Notes under the pieces: model-generated
Database searches by the model: none
What the model saw: only the letters and a program-made list of their open reading frames with translations
Told to the model about the DNA's origin: nothing
Translations under genes and position numbers: made by a program
Source: DAOUAT01 sp964551735
GTDB lineage: Bacteria > Chloroflexota > Anaerolineae > CG2-30-64-16
Assembly (NCBI GenBank): GCA_964551735.1
Contig: CAZKEF010000001.1
Span: 186,001-250,000 of the forward strand
Direction: 5' to 3'
DNA: 64,000 bases
In this document: positions 16,319 through 26,041 of the stretch, piece by piece
How the letters are laid out: every line of letters starts with the position of its first letter
Numbering within the stretch: position 1 is the first letter of the stretch

Positions 16319-16345
16319 CGGGGCATATGTCCTTTGCATGCCCCG
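16319..16345 (-). promoter_or_regulatory. Inverted repeat in the leader of the esterase gene
   Basis: CGGGGCAT and ATGCCCCG form a perfect 8-bp inverted repeat with 11 bases between, just upstream of the esterase ribosome site. It could be an operator or an mRNA hairpin; no T-run follows, so a terminator is less likely. Confidence 0.4.
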
Positions 16346-16438
16346 GTATGGGATACAAATCTCGAGAAAATATCAGGGAAGCTTGTGCAGATTCGGGATC
16401 TGCAGGTCGCCCAGCGACGATAAAACGGGCGCGCACCG

Positions 16439-18676
16439 CTACTCGTCCAGCAGGATATCCAGGTCCTGCAGTCGTTCCTGGGGTGTCACTGTCAACTGTT
16501 CGACGATGCCTCCTTTCAGCCGGCATTCGACGACGGTGTTCCGCGGCGCCCAGAGCCGGAACCACACGTCTATCTTCTTATCCCAGCAAGGGAACAGGTA
16601 GATCCTGTCGCCCTCGGCTTGCAGCAACATCTCCTGGAGCTGGATCATGCCCGAGCCGCCCCAGTTGTGATCGGGCGTCCAGTCATGGCCCGGCCCCCAG
16701 AAGACCGGCGTTCGCAGCTCGGCGTTGCCGAGCTTGCGCAGCAGAAATGCTATGGCCTCAGGCAGCATGCCGAGGCGGGCGTACTGGATGCCCTGCTGGT
16801 GCCAACTGATGTGCATTAACTGCTCGTCGGTCTCAGGCGCGAGCCGGGCCGTGTCGATCGCGATCTGCAGGTCGGGCTTGCCGAGCCCATACTGGCCGAA
16901 CGGGAAGACGGTGTAGAGCTCGGGCACCTCGCAGTTGTGCAGGGGCGACGTGGTCTCGGCATAGGCGATGATCCTGCGCCCAACCTTCTCCCGGAACGAG
17001 AGGGCTGGAACGCGGCGCAGGATACGCAGCCAGTTCTGCCTCTGCTCAGATGAGACCGACGCTGCCGGCAGCCGGAGCAGGCGGCGCAGGACGCAGTCGA
17101 GGCCAGCTACGGCGTCTACTGGGTTGCGGACCGGATGGAAGGTCTCGAGTGCGTTGCCCGGCTCGATGACCATCCTGCCCTGATCGTCGTCTCGGGCGTA
17201 GAACCCGTCGTAGAACTTCACCACGCTGTCCATGAATGCGAGATATTGCGACACATCCTCACCCGTGTACTCGACGTAGTCGAGGATCATCAGGGCGACT
17301 TCGAGTTGGGTCGAGAAGTGATAGCGGATCTGGGGGACGGGCAGGCCGGTTGCGTTCCCCCAGCCGTGGTCGCAGGTCGGGCATAGGCCATAGATGCCGA
17401 TCTGCTCGGGATAGACCGCACCGTCCACATCGAAGAACACCCTGGCCCGCGTCCGGGCCGTGCCGAGGGTGCGGTTGTAGAAATCGAAAAGCTGCCGCAG
17501 CGGGGCGAAGTCGCCGCTCTTGAGCATCGGCCAATACAGCAAGCGCTGGTTCTGCGCCGTGTGCGAGCCGCCGCCCCAGAGACGGTAGTCGGGCGTGTAG
17601 CACAGCTCGATGTCCGACCAGGGGCTCTTGCCCGCCAGGATCGGGTCAAACGTGAACAGCCCGCCGTTGAACTTAGTCGGCCAGACCCCCGCGTAATTGC
17701 AGCCCAATAGATAGCGAAATAACTGGTAGTTGCGGCCGATCTGCCGTAACGGATCGTCCGCGTCCGCATGGTCGGGCCGGATGTGGATGAAGCTCTTTGC
17801 CCAGTAGGCCCGCCACCAGGCGCACGTGCTGTCGAACGCGGCCTGTCCGCTCGCCTCGCTGTCCGCAACGAGTGCGTCCAGGTCGTCGCGCCACTGTGCG
17901 GGCGAACTGGCCTGCTCGGTCAGCAGGTGGACCGTGATGCTCTGCTGCGTTGACGGCGCGACCGATTCGAACGCGTACGCAAGATAGCCGGTGTCGGCGT
18001 AGACGCCCCGGGTCATGCCGGCGAAGCGCATGCCGGGGGCTTTCATCAGGCCGCCCATGGTCCGGCCGCGCTGGGGATTGTAGAGGTTTACCTTGTATGC
18101 GCGGAGGCCTTGGGTGTCCATCTCCCGGTCAAACGACAGGTCGTCGTCCAGGTTGCGATGGTAGAAGAGGAGCGCGTCGGCTCCGGTCACCTCCACCTCG
18201 TCCCTATGGAAGATCACCGGCTTGTCCGGATCGCCCCACACCTCTTTGCACTGGAACAGCTCATACGAACGGTTGTCGACACGGCGGTCCTGGTCGCGCC
18301 AGGTCTCGTATTGCAGCCGCAGGGCGAGGCTATATTCCGCGGATAGGTCGAGGTGAATCACGGGCAGCCGCGCGTCGACCCAGAGCAAGATGCGCGCGCG
18401 CCCCCGGTCGCTGCGGCCCTCGACGACAATGTAGCCATCTTCGAGGACGAGCTCCTGCAGGAAGCCGCCGCTGAAAGGGTCCGGGGCGAACGCGATGCGG
18501 AGCCGACCGCCCTTAAGCATGGAGCCGTTCTCGTCAAAACAGCCCGATTGCTGGAAGTAGAGCAACAGCTCGCCCTTCTCCACCCACACATTGCAGCCGA
18601 TGCTATGTCCACCCAGCGGCATGGATTCGCCGGAATGCCGGCTCTGCTCATGCCATCTCAGATTGTAGTCGTGCAT
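16439..18676 (-). CDS. DUF5703-domain glycoside hydrolase-like protein
   Basis: The 745-residue protein opens YNLRWHEQSRHSGESMPLGG and IGCNVWVEKGELLLYFQQSG, the pattern of the N-terminal DUF5703 beta domain found in alpha-L-fucosidase (GH95)-like enzymes. The rest looks like an (alpha/alpha)6 barrel (ISWHQQGIQYARLGM, then a Trp-rich region and VVECRLKGG beta domain at the end). No signal peptide is evident, so it may act inside the cell on imported oligosaccharides. The ATG at 18676 is used; a GTG at 18691 overlapping the upstream stop is an alternative. It is paralogous to the 19837-22161 gene. The exact substrate is unknown. Confidence 0.7.
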   Translation of the reverse strand: MHDYNLRWHEQSRHSGESMPLGGHSIGCNVWVEKGELLLYFQQSGCFDENGSMLKGGRLRIAFAPDPFSGGFLQELVLEDGYIVVEGRSDRGRARILLWVDARLPVIHLDLSAEYSLALRLQYETWRDQDRRVDNRSYELFQCKEVWGDPDKPVIFHRDEVEVTGADALLFYHRNLDDDLSFDREMDTQGLRAYKVNLYNPQRGRTMGGLMKAPGMRFAGMTRGVYADTGYLAYAFESVAPSTQQSITVHLLTEQASSPAQWRDDLDALVADSEASGQAAFDSTCAWWRAYWAKSFIHIRPDHADADDPLRQIGRNYQLFRYLLGCNYAGVWPTKFNGGLFTFDPILAGKSPWSDIELCYTPDYRLWGGGSHTAQNQRLLYWPMLKSGDFAPLRQLFDFYNRTLGTARTRARVFFDVDGAVYPEQIGIYGLCPTCDHGWGNATGLPVPQIRYHFSTQLEVALMILDYVEYTGEDVSQYLAFMDSVVKFYDGFYARDDDQGRMVIEPGNALETFHPVRNPVDAVAGLDCVLRRLLRLPAASVSSEQRQNWLRILRRVPALSFREKVGRRIIAYAETTSPLHNCEVPELYTVFPFGQYGLGKPDLQIAIDTARLAPETDEQLMHISWHQQGIQYARLGMLPEAIAFLLRKLGNAELRTPVFWGPGHDWTPDHNWGGSGMIQLQEMLLQAEGDRIYLFPCWDKKIDVWFRLWAPRNTVVECRLKGGIVEQLTVTPQERLQDLDILLDE

Positions 18677-18687
18677 TCTGGGCTCGC

Positions 18688-19824
18688 TCACATCCACCCA
18701 AGCTCGCGCCCGGCCTCGTACAGCGCCACAACGTTCTCGGGCGGCGTGACCGATTGGATGTTGTGACACGGCGCGAGGATATACCCGCCGCCGTCACCTA
18801 GGATGCGCAGATTGTCTGCCACTTCCTGGCGGACATCACCCGGCGTGCCGAACGGCAAGGTGTGCTGGTTGTCCACCGCACCGTGAAAGACCAGCTTCGA
18901 GCCGAAATCCGCCTTCAGCCCCTCGCGTTCCATCCCCTGGGACCGCCATTGGATGGGATTCAGCACGTCAATCCCCGCGTCGATCATCTCCGGCAGGATT
19001 GCCCGGCAGTTGCCATCGTTGTGATGGAAGACGAAAGCGCCGCCCTGGTGGGCGAGGTCCATGATGCGCTTCATCCGGGGCAGCAGGAACGTGCGGATAT
19101 GTTTCTTCGAGAACATCAGGTTGTTCTGACCACCCATGTCTTCGGCGATGTAACAGCACAGCACCTTTCCAGGGATCGCCTCGAGCACCCGCTGCGTGTC
19201 CACGTAAGCCAGATCGAACAGCTTGTCCAGGCAGTAGTGGACGATCTCGGGGTGTTCCACCAGGTCGATCAGCCCTTGTTCTTGCCCGCGCAGGTCCTTG
19301 TAGATGAGGAAAGGTTCGGAGCCGCCCCCCTGCACCGGGTAGTCTTCCCAGCCGACGATCTGGTCCGGGATCCCCCGGTAGTCGTACCAATCGGGGGAGG
19401 GCCACCGGTAGTTTGCCTCAATCTCATCTACGGAGCTGTACCGCGCAAGGGGATGTGCTACCACTTCGGAATAGGTTCCGGTGCCGTAGTCTACGCTGCG
19501 GTAGATACACCCGAAGACGTCGGTATCGGCCGGCAGCCTCGGGCCCATGTAGCGCGGCCCGACGTGCACGACAAAGTCGACGTGCAGGTGCTGCAGAGCC
19601 CGGCGAAGCGCGAGCCGACCCTCATTCAGATGGCCAGCCACCCGTTCGCCGCGGCGCAACATCTTCGTCAGCGCCTGCTGCCCCCTTCGGCTGAAGCCAA
19701 GGTGGCGGATCAGCTTCGCGCTGAACTCGGGCGTTGCCCAGTAGTCCATCGGCACACGGTCGGGCTTCTGCCGCATCAGCACGGCGAGCCAGCGCTCCCT
19801 CGGCGTCATCGTTTCTCTGCGCAT
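18688..19824 (-). CDS. Uroporphyrinogen decarboxylase (URO-D) family protein
   Basis: The 378-residue protein has the family opening MTPRERWLAVLMRQKPDRVP, the middle FHHNDGNC, and the end GGGYILAPCHNIQSVTPPENV. It is a URO-D superfamily member but not HemE; relatives in sugar loci are thought to be methyl or C1 transferases of unknown substrate. Start is at 19824 or, five codons later, 19809 where the conserved part begins. It sits between two DUF5703 hydrolase genes in one operon with gaps of about a dozen bases. A tail of another URO-D gene survives at 39197-39289. Confidence 0.8.
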   Translation of the reverse strand: MRRETMTPRERWLAVLMRQKPDRVPMDYWATPEFSAKLIRHLGFSRRGQQALTKMLRRGERVAGHLNEGRLALRRALQHLHVDFVVHVGPRYMGPRLPADTDVFGCIYRSVDYGTGTYSEVVAHPLARYSSVDEIEANYRWPSPDWYDYRGIPDQIVGWEDYPVQGGGSEPFLIYKDLRGQEQGLIDLVEHPEIVHYCLDKLFDLAYVDTQRVLEAIPGKVLCCYIAEDMGGQNNLMFSKKHIRTFLLPRMKRIMDLAHQGGAFVFHHNDGNCRAILPEMIDAGIDVLNPIQWRSQGMEREGLKADFGSKLVFHGAVDNQHTLPFGTPGDVRQEVADNLRILGDGGGYILAPCHNIQSVTPPENVVALYEAGRELGWM

Positions 19825-19836
19825 TGCCTCACTTGC

Positions 19837-22161
19837 CTATTCCGCCATCCGACACCAGGCCGGGCAGCAAACGTCGCTCCGCCGGCTTGGCGGGCTGACC
19901 GCCAGTTTTTCGATTCTGCCCCGCCGATACACGCACTCCACCGTCGTGTCGCGCGGCGCGTGAAACTTGAAAGAGACGTCCCAGTCCTGCGGCCAGGCCG
20001 GCAAAATGCGGATGAGGTCGCCCTCCACCTGGAACGCCATGAGTTGCAGGGTTGTCAGGATGTTGGCGCCGTGATCCACGTCGGGCACGGCGTCGTAGAT
20101 GGGCCCCCACATGGCCGGGAAGCGATGGCCGGGGTTCTTCAACGAACAGTTGTGCTCCAGGATGGTCCGGGCATCCTCCGTGAGTCCGAGCAGCGCCGCG
20201 ACCATCCCGTGTTGCTGCCAGCCCGAGTAGCTGGGATATTCGGGGGTGCGCCCCAGGATGAAAGGCTGGAGGCTTCCGGCGACCCCGACGGCATGGCGAT
20301 AGGTATCCATGGCGAGCGCCACACCGGGCCCGAAAAGCCGGAAGGGGAAGATCGCATAGAAGGGGGGCGCCTCGCAGTTTTTGCGCTCGGACTCGTACAC
20401 CTCGGCCGGCGCGATGACGGTGCTCCCGCCGGCGTCTTCGACCGGCAAATCCGGGATCAGCGCCGCTATCCGGCAGTAGAACTCGCGATCCGGGACCTTG
20501 TCGCCGGGCAGCGCGAGGATGCGGCGCACGACCGCCGCCATGCCCGCCACAACCGGGAGCGCGTTGGTGGTATCCCAGTACGTTTCCACCGACTGGATCG
20601 GGCGAAGGATGATTTTGCCATCCTTTCGCTCCGGGAATCGCGTCTCGATGAAACGGAGCAGGTCATGGGCGTAGGGCAGCAGATCGTCGCCCAGGAACGC
20701 GTCGTCCGGCCGGTGTTCGTAGAAGTCGAGCATCAGGTGGAGCAGCTCGAGGCCGGGCGAGATGTCCACTGCGCCGCCCCACCGGTTTTCCGCGTAACCG
20801 TCCGGCTTGCCGCCGCGGTCGAGGCCGTAGACCCAGTCCGGCTGGAGACCGAAGGAGTGCATGACTTCAGTGTTGTACTGGCCCTCAGCGCCGTAGTAGC
20901 GCGCGGCCCGGCCGCGGTCCAGGTCCCAGAAGCGGCGATAGAACGCGAACAGCCCGCGCAACCACCTCGCTTCTCCCCGGGCCAGCATCGAGTGATAGGG
21001 CAAGCGGGTGTTCTGCCAAAGGTAGAAGTGGCCCCAGCCGCGCTCGTCGGGATTGCACATCAGGTCCGGTTCACGATCGGGCTGCGCGGTGAACGGCCGA
21101 CTGAACGTCAGCACCTCAAGCCGTTCCGAGCCGCCAGGCGTCACGTTGAACAGCCCGCCGCTGTACAGGATGGGGAACGCACCGCGGCTCATGCAGGCGA
21201 ACATGAAGCGTGTCAGGACGTAGGCGCGGGTGACGGCCGACCGGGCCGAGGGCGGGTGCGGATCACCCGGTTCCAGCGGCAGTTCAAGCAGGTCTGGGGC
21301 GATACCCGGCTGCGCTGCCCGGTCGCCTTCGACGAAGATCCAACTCTGCTTCCAGTATTCTCTCCACCACCGCGCAGTGCGCGCCTGTGCTTCTGAAGGC
21401 GCTGCGGCCTCGCGCGTCAATTGCGCCACGCGGGCAATCCAGCCCTCGACATCGGGGGCCTGCGCGCTATGCGTCGTGACCTGCAAGGTGAACGTGCAAA
21501 CGGGCTGCGGCGTGACCAACCGGCTTTCGCCACCCGGCGCACCGCCCGTCAGCCGCATCAGCCCGCCGAAGATGCGGCCCGATAAGCAGTCGGGAATGGC
21601 CGCCGCGATCTGTTCGACAGCCTCCAGTTTGGCCAGGAACGGGATGATGGTGGGGTCGTTGCGGTGGTAGAAAAGGATGCCCCCGTCCAACGCTTGGACG
21701 ATGTCGGCGGTTTCACAGGCCCCTGATGCAGGGTCCGGCCGGGCGCCCGTTCGCCAGTTCTTGTAGTCTGCCGTGATGGTGACCGGGTGCGTGAAGCGGC
21801 CGGTCACCATCACGGTCGGATGTTCGGCGTCCACGAAGACATGGACGACGCCGGCGTTGCCGCCCTCACCGCCATAACGAATCTCAAGGCAACCGCTGCG
21901 CAAGACCAGCGTCTGCCGGAAGGCTGGGCCGATGAGCCCCGTGTCGGGGGAGAAGCTGATGCGCACCTTCCCCAGCTTGACGCTCCGGTCCAGTTCCGTG
22001 CGCGCGTCGGTGCGCGCGAGGTAGAACTCGATGGCGCCGTCGGGCAGCACCCATACGTTGACGCCGACCTCACCGTTGCCGAGTGGCAGCGAACCCCGGT
22101 CGGTCTGTGCCGGCGTCGTCCACGTCACGTTGTAGCTGTCAAGCAGGGATTTCTCGTCCAT
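19837..22161 (-). CDS. DUF5703-domain glycoside hydrolase-like protein
   Basis: This 774-residue protein begins YNVTWTTPAQTDRGSLPLGN and VGVNVWVLPDGAIEFYLART, a clearer DUF5703 domain than its paralogue at 16439. A helical barrel follows, with HFYLWQNTRLPYHSMLARG and GAVDISPGLELLHLMLDFYE, and ends in a beta domain with FKFHAPRDTTVECVY. The fold class resembles GH95. It starts 1 base after the rhamnosidase stop, so the genes are translationally coupled. No signal peptide is seen. Together with GH78 and the fucosidase-like gene it points to a deoxysugar-containing glycan as the substrate. Confidence 0.72.
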   Translation of the reverse strand: MDEKSLLDSYNVTWTTPAQTDRGSLPLGNGEVGVNVWVLPDGAIEFYLARTDARTELDRSVKLGKVRISFSPDTGLIGPAFRQTLVLRSGCLEIRYGGEGGNAGVVHVFVDAEHPTVMVTGRFTHPVTITADYKNWRTGARPDPASGACETADIVQALDGGILFYHRNDPTIIPFLAKLEAVEQIAAAIPDCLSGRIFGGLMRLTGGAPGGESRLVTPQPVCTFTLQVTTHSAQAPDVEGWIARVAQLTREAAAPSEAQARTARWWREYWKQSWIFVEGDRAAQPGIAPDLLELPLEPGDPHPPSARSAVTRAYVLTRFMFACMSRGAFPILYSGGLFNVTPGGSERLEVLTFSRPFTAQPDREPDLMCNPDERGWGHFYLWQNTRLPYHSMLARGEARWLRGLFAFYRRFWDLDRGRAARYYGAEGQYNTEVMHSFGLQPDWVYGLDRGGKPDGYAENRWGGAVDISPGLELLHLMLDFYEHRPDDAFLGDDLLPYAHDLLRFIETRFPERKDGKIILRPIQSVETYWDTTNALPVVAGMAAVVRRILALPGDKVPDREFYCRIAALIPDLPVEDAGGSTVIAPAEVYESERKNCEAPPFYAIFPFRLFGPGVALAMDTYRHAVGVAGSLQPFILGRTPEYPSYSGWQQHGMVAALLGLTEDARTILEHNCSLKNPGHRFPAMWGPIYDAVPDVDHGANILTTLQLMAFQVEGDLIRILPAWPQDWDVSFKFHAPRDTTVECVYRRGRIEKLAVSPPSRRSDVCCPAWCRMAE

Positions 22162-22162
22162 G

Positions 22163-25000
22163 CTATTCGCTGAGGCCGTCGAGGTGGTTGAGAAGCGCCG
22201 CGCCGAGCTCGGCCGGGAAGGGCGCTGCGGACACGATCTGCCGCAGGGGCACGCTGCCGTTCACTCGTTGGGTCGTGACGACCTGTCCCATGATGCCCGG
22301 CGCATGGGTGAGCAAGTTGGACAGCACGGCGTTCCACGCCGGCGGGTCGGCGTAGAGCTCGTCGAGCGTGCTGTCGAGCGATGGCGCGAATCGTTTGTCA
22401 GGTCTGTGGTAGGGGTAACGCCAGCAATGCGCGCCAGAGCCGACCTCCAGCGGATCCGAGTCGCTCCCGGGCAGGTCCACCATAGCAGTCGTGTTCGGAG
22501 GCACCAGGACCTCGACCTCAATGTGTTTGCCCTCGATCCGCCACTTGCACGCGGCCATCCCGTAGGGCGTGCGGTGTTGCACCTGGGCATGGGTCAGGTT
22601 GCCGCCGGGCCGGGGCCGGATCGCGAGGCGGCGGTAGCCGGGCGCCGCGGGGGCCAGGCCGCCAACGGTGCGGTGCAGCCAGTCGGCGACCGAACCCAGG
22701 GCATAGTGGTTAAACGACGTCATCGCGCCGGGGTTGATCGAGCCGTCCGGGCGCAGGCTGTCCCAGCGTTCCCAGATGGTTGTCGCGCCCATGGTCACCG
22801 GGTAGAGCCACGAGGGGCACCGCCGCTCGGTGAACAGCCGGAACGCGGTTTCGTACTGCCCGACGCTGCAGAGCGCGTCGCAGATCACGGGCGTGCCCAA
22901 CACCCCGGTGCTGATTCGATAGCTGCTGGCGCGGACGAGGGCGGCCAACCGCTCGCCGGCTTGCCTGCGCTGTTCGGCGTCAGGCAGCAAGTCAAACTGG
23001 ATCGCGAGCGCGTAGGCGGTGGGCGTGTCGCTGAGAAGCCGGCCCGCGGGCGTGATGAACTGGCGGGCAAAGGCTGCGCGTACTGCTGCGGCAAGCGCGC
23101 AGTAATGGGCCGAGTCTTCGGCGCGGCCAAGCACGCGCGCGGCGCGGGCGACCAGCCCGGCCGAGCAGGCGAAGTACGCTGTGGCGACCAGGTAGGGATC
23201 AGTGCGCGCGGCCGCGGGATTATCGGGCGGCGCGGCCGGGTCCAGCCAGTCACCGAACTGAAACCCCCGATCCCACAACAGCGCGTCGCTGCTCAGCCGC
23301 GCCAGGTGGTCCACCCACGCTCGCATGCTGTCGTATTGCGTGGCGAGAAGCCCCGTGTCACCGTATCGCTGGTACAAAGTCCAGGGAACGACCACGGCCG
23401 CGTCGCCCCAACCCGCAGCAGCGACCGGCGGCTCCATCAGGATATTCGGGACGACGAAGGGGACTGCGCCGTCCGCGCCCTGGTCCGCAGCCAGGTCGGC
23501 CAGCCAGGACGCCAGGAAGCCCGCGCTATCGTAGAGGAAGCAGGCGGTGGGGGAGAACAGCTCGATGTCACCCGTCCAACCCAGGCGCTCGTCGCGTTGG
23601 GGGCAGTCAGTGGGCACGTCCAGGAAATTCCCCCGCATGCTCCAGACCGTGTTCTCGTGGAAGCGGTTCAGCACCGGGTCGGAGCATTCGAACCAACCCG
23701 TTCGCTCCAGGTCCGAGTGGCACACGACCGCGCGAATGTCCTCGGCTGCGGGCGTTCCCGGCCAGCCACTGATCTCGACGTAGCGGAAGCCGTGGAAGGT
23801 GAAGCGCGGCTCCCAGGTCTCCGGGCCGCCACCTTTCTGGATATAGCGGTCGGTGGCCTGCGCGGTCCGCAGCGGCCGCATGCACAGCTCGCCGGCTTCG
23901 AGCACCTCGGCGTGGCGGAGGGTGATCATTTGTCCCGCCTCGCCCAAGACCGTGAGCCGGACACGCCCAACCACGTTCTGGCCGAAGTCAACGATCGTTT
24001 TGCCCGACGGAGAGGCGGTTATGCTGACCGGTCGCAACGTCTCGATACGGCGCACGGGCGGGCCGTCGGGTGCAACCAGCGTCGCCAGGTCCCGCGGCAC
24101 GATGCGCACCGGCGCCCATGCTGCATCGTCGTAGCCCGCACGCGCCCACCCGGGTGGCTCAAGGCGGGCATCGCAGGTCTCGCCGTCGTAGATGTCGCTG
24201 GCCAGGATGGGGCCCCGCACGGCCCGCCAACTCTCATCCGTAACGACGCGCTGCACCGTGCCGTCCGTATACGCGATCTCCAACTGGGCCAGGAGCGCAA
24301 GCCGGTCGCCGTAGCAGTTGCGCCGGCCGCCGTCCCAACCGAGCCGGCCGCGATACCAGCCGTCGCCCAGCAGAGCGCCGATGGCGTTGGGTCCTGCGTG
24401 CAGGAGGTTCGTCACGTCGAAGGTCTGATAGCGGAGCCGGTGCGCGTAGCTGGTCCAGCCCGGATCCATGACATGGTCGCCCACGACCACGCCGTTGAGT
24501 TGGGCTTCGAAGACCCCGAGCGCCGTCACATAGAGCCGGGCGTGCGTCACGCCTGGCCCGGCACTGAACTCCTTGCGCAGCAAGGGGCCCGGCTGCGGCC
24601 GGCTCAGGTCCTCGTCCCAGCCCGGCGCGACGAACCGGGCGCTCCAGTCGCCGTCGCCAAGCAGCCCGGCCTCAAGGGGGTGCGGCTCGGTCCAGCCGGA
24701 CGCCAGGCCGTCGCTGCCCCACACCCGGACACGCACGGCGAGTTGCTGGCGCGCGCGCAGCGGCGCGAACGGCCAGGGGACCAGGATCGTCTCGCCGGAT
24801 TGCACCGGGCCGGTCTCCGCCAGCAGTTTGCCGTCGGGAGCCAGGGCCTGGATCTCGTAGCCTGCCTGGCGCCAGCCGGGCAAGGCGGCCTCCACAATCC
24901 AAGAGATGCGCGGGCATTCGACGCCCAGGCCGAGCGCCTCACGGCGGTGCTCGAACCGCACATCGGTAACACGAGGCTGCGGCGTGCCGGCGCTTGTCAT
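22163..25000 (-). CDS. GH78 alpha-L-rhamnosidase
   Basis: The 945-residue protein has the usual GH78 order: N-terminal beta domains with WSARFVAPGW and ARLYVTALGVFEAQLNG, then an (alpha/alpha)6 barrel with DVPTDCPQRDERLGWTGDIE holding acidic active-site residues, and FNHYALGSVADWLHRTVGGL, ending in a beta domain. It removes alpha-linked L-rhamnose from oligosaccharides. There is no signal peptide, so it likely works in the cytoplasm after import. Its start overlaps the upstream ABC ATPase stop by 4 bases. Confidence 0.93.
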   Translation of the reverse strand: MTSAGTPQPRVTDVRFEHRREALGLGVECPRISWIVEAALPGWRQAGYEIQALAPDGKLLAETGPVQSGETILVPWPFAPLRARQQLAVRVRVWGSDGLASGWTEPHPLEAGLLGDGDWSARFVAPGWDEDLSRPQPGPLLRKEFSAGPGVTHARLYVTALGVFEAQLNGVVVGDHVMDPGWTSYAHRLRYQTFDVTNLLHAGPNAIGALLGDGWYRGRLGWDGGRRNCYGDRLALLAQLEIAYTDGTVQRVVTDESWRAVRGPILASDIYDGETCDARLEPPGWARAGYDDAAWAPVRIVPRDLATLVAPDGPPVRRIETLRPVSITASPSGKTIVDFGQNVVGRVRLTVLGEAGQMITLRHAEVLEAGELCMRPLRTAQATDRYIQKGGGPETWEPRFTFHGFRYVEISGWPGTPAAEDIRAVVCHSDLERTGWFECSDPVLNRFHENTVWSMRGNFLDVPTDCPQRDERLGWTGDIELFSPTACFLYDSAGFLASWLADLAADQGADGAVPFVVPNILMEPPVAAAGWGDAAVVVPWTLYQRYGDTGLLATQYDSMRAWVDHLARLSSDALLWDRGFQFGDWLDPAAPPDNPAAARTDPYLVATAYFACSAGLVARAARVLGRAEDSAHYCALAAAVRAAFARQFITPAGRLLSDTPTAYALAIQFDLLPDAEQRRQAGERLAALVRASSYRISTGVLGTPVICDALCSVGQYETAFRLFTERRCPSWLYPVTMGATTIWERWDSLRPDGSINPGAMTSFNHYALGSVADWLHRTVGGLAPAAPGYRRLAIRPRPGGNLTHAQVQHRTPYGMAACKWRIEGKHIEVEVLVPPNTTAMVDLPGSDSDPLEVGSGAHCWRYPYHRPDKRFAPSLDSTLDELYADPPAWNAVLSNLLTHAPGIMGQVVTTQRVNGSVPLRQIVSAAPFPAELGAALLNHLDGLSE

Positions 25001-26040
25001 ACCGGGTTCACCGCGTCGCTGATCAGAAAACAGGCGGCCTTGTGATCCCCTTGGGCCGTCACGAGGGCCGGCTGGACTTCACGGCACCTGGGCATGACGC
25101 GCGGACAGCGGGTCGAGAAGTAGCAGCCGGCCGGGGGGTTGATCGGGCTGGGTACGTCGCCGGAGAGCGCCGGCGTCTCGATCCCGGCGCCCGTCCAGCT
25201 CGGCTTCGGTACTGAGCCGAGCAGCGCCTGCGTGTAGGGGTGCAGAGGGGCGGCGAACAGGCTATCGGTCGGCGCGATCTCTACGACCTTGCCGAGGTAC
25301 ATCACCGCGATCTGATCGCTCAGGTAGCGCACGGCACGCAGATCGTGCGAGATGAAGAGCATGGTCAGGTTCAGCTTATCGCGGAGCGTGCGCAGCAGGT
25401 TGATGATCTGCGCCTGGATCGACACGTCCAGCGCGGAGATCGGCTCGTCGCCGACGATAAAGGTCGGGCTGGTCGCCAGCGCGCGGGCAATGCCCACCCG
25501 CTGGCGTTGGCCGCCGCTGAATTCGTGCGGGTAGCGATTCTCGAAGGCCGGGTTGAGGCCAACGGTCACCATCAGCTCGGCCACCCGGTCGCGCAGCTCG
25601 GCCGGCGGGACCAGCTTATGGATGAGCAGGCCTTCGCTGATCGTAAAGCCGATGGTGCAGCGCGAGTCCAGCGAGGCGTAGGGGTCCTGGAAGATTATCT
25701 GCATCCGCCTGCGGAGGGGATGGAGCGCGGCCTCCTTGAGCTTGCACAGATCCTGACCCTCGAAGAACACCTCCCCGGCCGTGGGGCGCACGAGCTGGAG
25801 CAGCGAGCGTCCGACGGTGGTCTTGCCGCAGCCGGACTCGCCCACCAATCCAAGCGTCTGGCCGCGGCGGATGTCGAGGCTCACGTCGTCAACGGCCTTG
25901 ACCGTCAGCCTGCCCGACCACGGCCACGAGCCCCGGTGGGGGCCGGGGTAATGGGTCTTCAACCCGCGGACGCTCACGATCACGTCTGGATCGGTGTGGG
26001 GCGTTGGGAGCCCGGTCACCGGCGCCGCTGATGCTGCCAT
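24997..26040 (-). CDS. Peptide/oligosaccharide ABC transporter ATP-binding protein, OppF type
   Basis: The 347-residue ATPase has Walker A GESGCGKTTVGR, Q-loop IIFQDPYASLD, signature FSGGQRQRVGIARAL, Walker B FIVGDEPISALD and a switch His in FISHDL. The C-terminal oligopeptide extension with Cys residues (PPAGCYFSTRCPRVMPRC) is typical of OppF/DppF. It energises import with its partner encoded next door. In this locus the cargo is probably a rhamnose- or fucose-containing oligosaccharide rather than a peptide, by context. Confidence 0.93.
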   Translation of the reverse strand: MAASAAPVTGLPTPHTDPDVIVSVRGLKTHYPGPHRGSWPWSGRLTVKAVDDVSLDIRRGQTLGLVGESGCGKTTVGRSLLQLVRPTAGEVFFEGQDLCKLKEAALHPLRRRMQIIFQDPYASLDSRCTIGFTISEGLLIHKLVPPAELRDRVAELMVTVGLNPAFENRYPHEFSGGQRQRVGIARALATSPTFIVGDEPISALDVSIQAQIINLLRTLRDKLNLTMLFISHDLRAVRYLSDQIAVMYLGKVVEIAPTDSLFAAPLHPYTQALLGSVPKPSWTGAGIETPALSGDVPSPINPPAGCYFSTRCPRVMPRCREVQPALVTAQGDHKAACFLISDAVNPV

Positions 26041-26041
26041 A

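Noticed and set aside
18862..25045. Very long plus-strand open frames (844 and 961 residues) opposite the glycosidase genes
   Set aside because: High GC keeps the antisense frame open. They lack ribosome sites and motifs, while the minus strand encodes recognisable GH78, DUF5703 and URO-D proteins.
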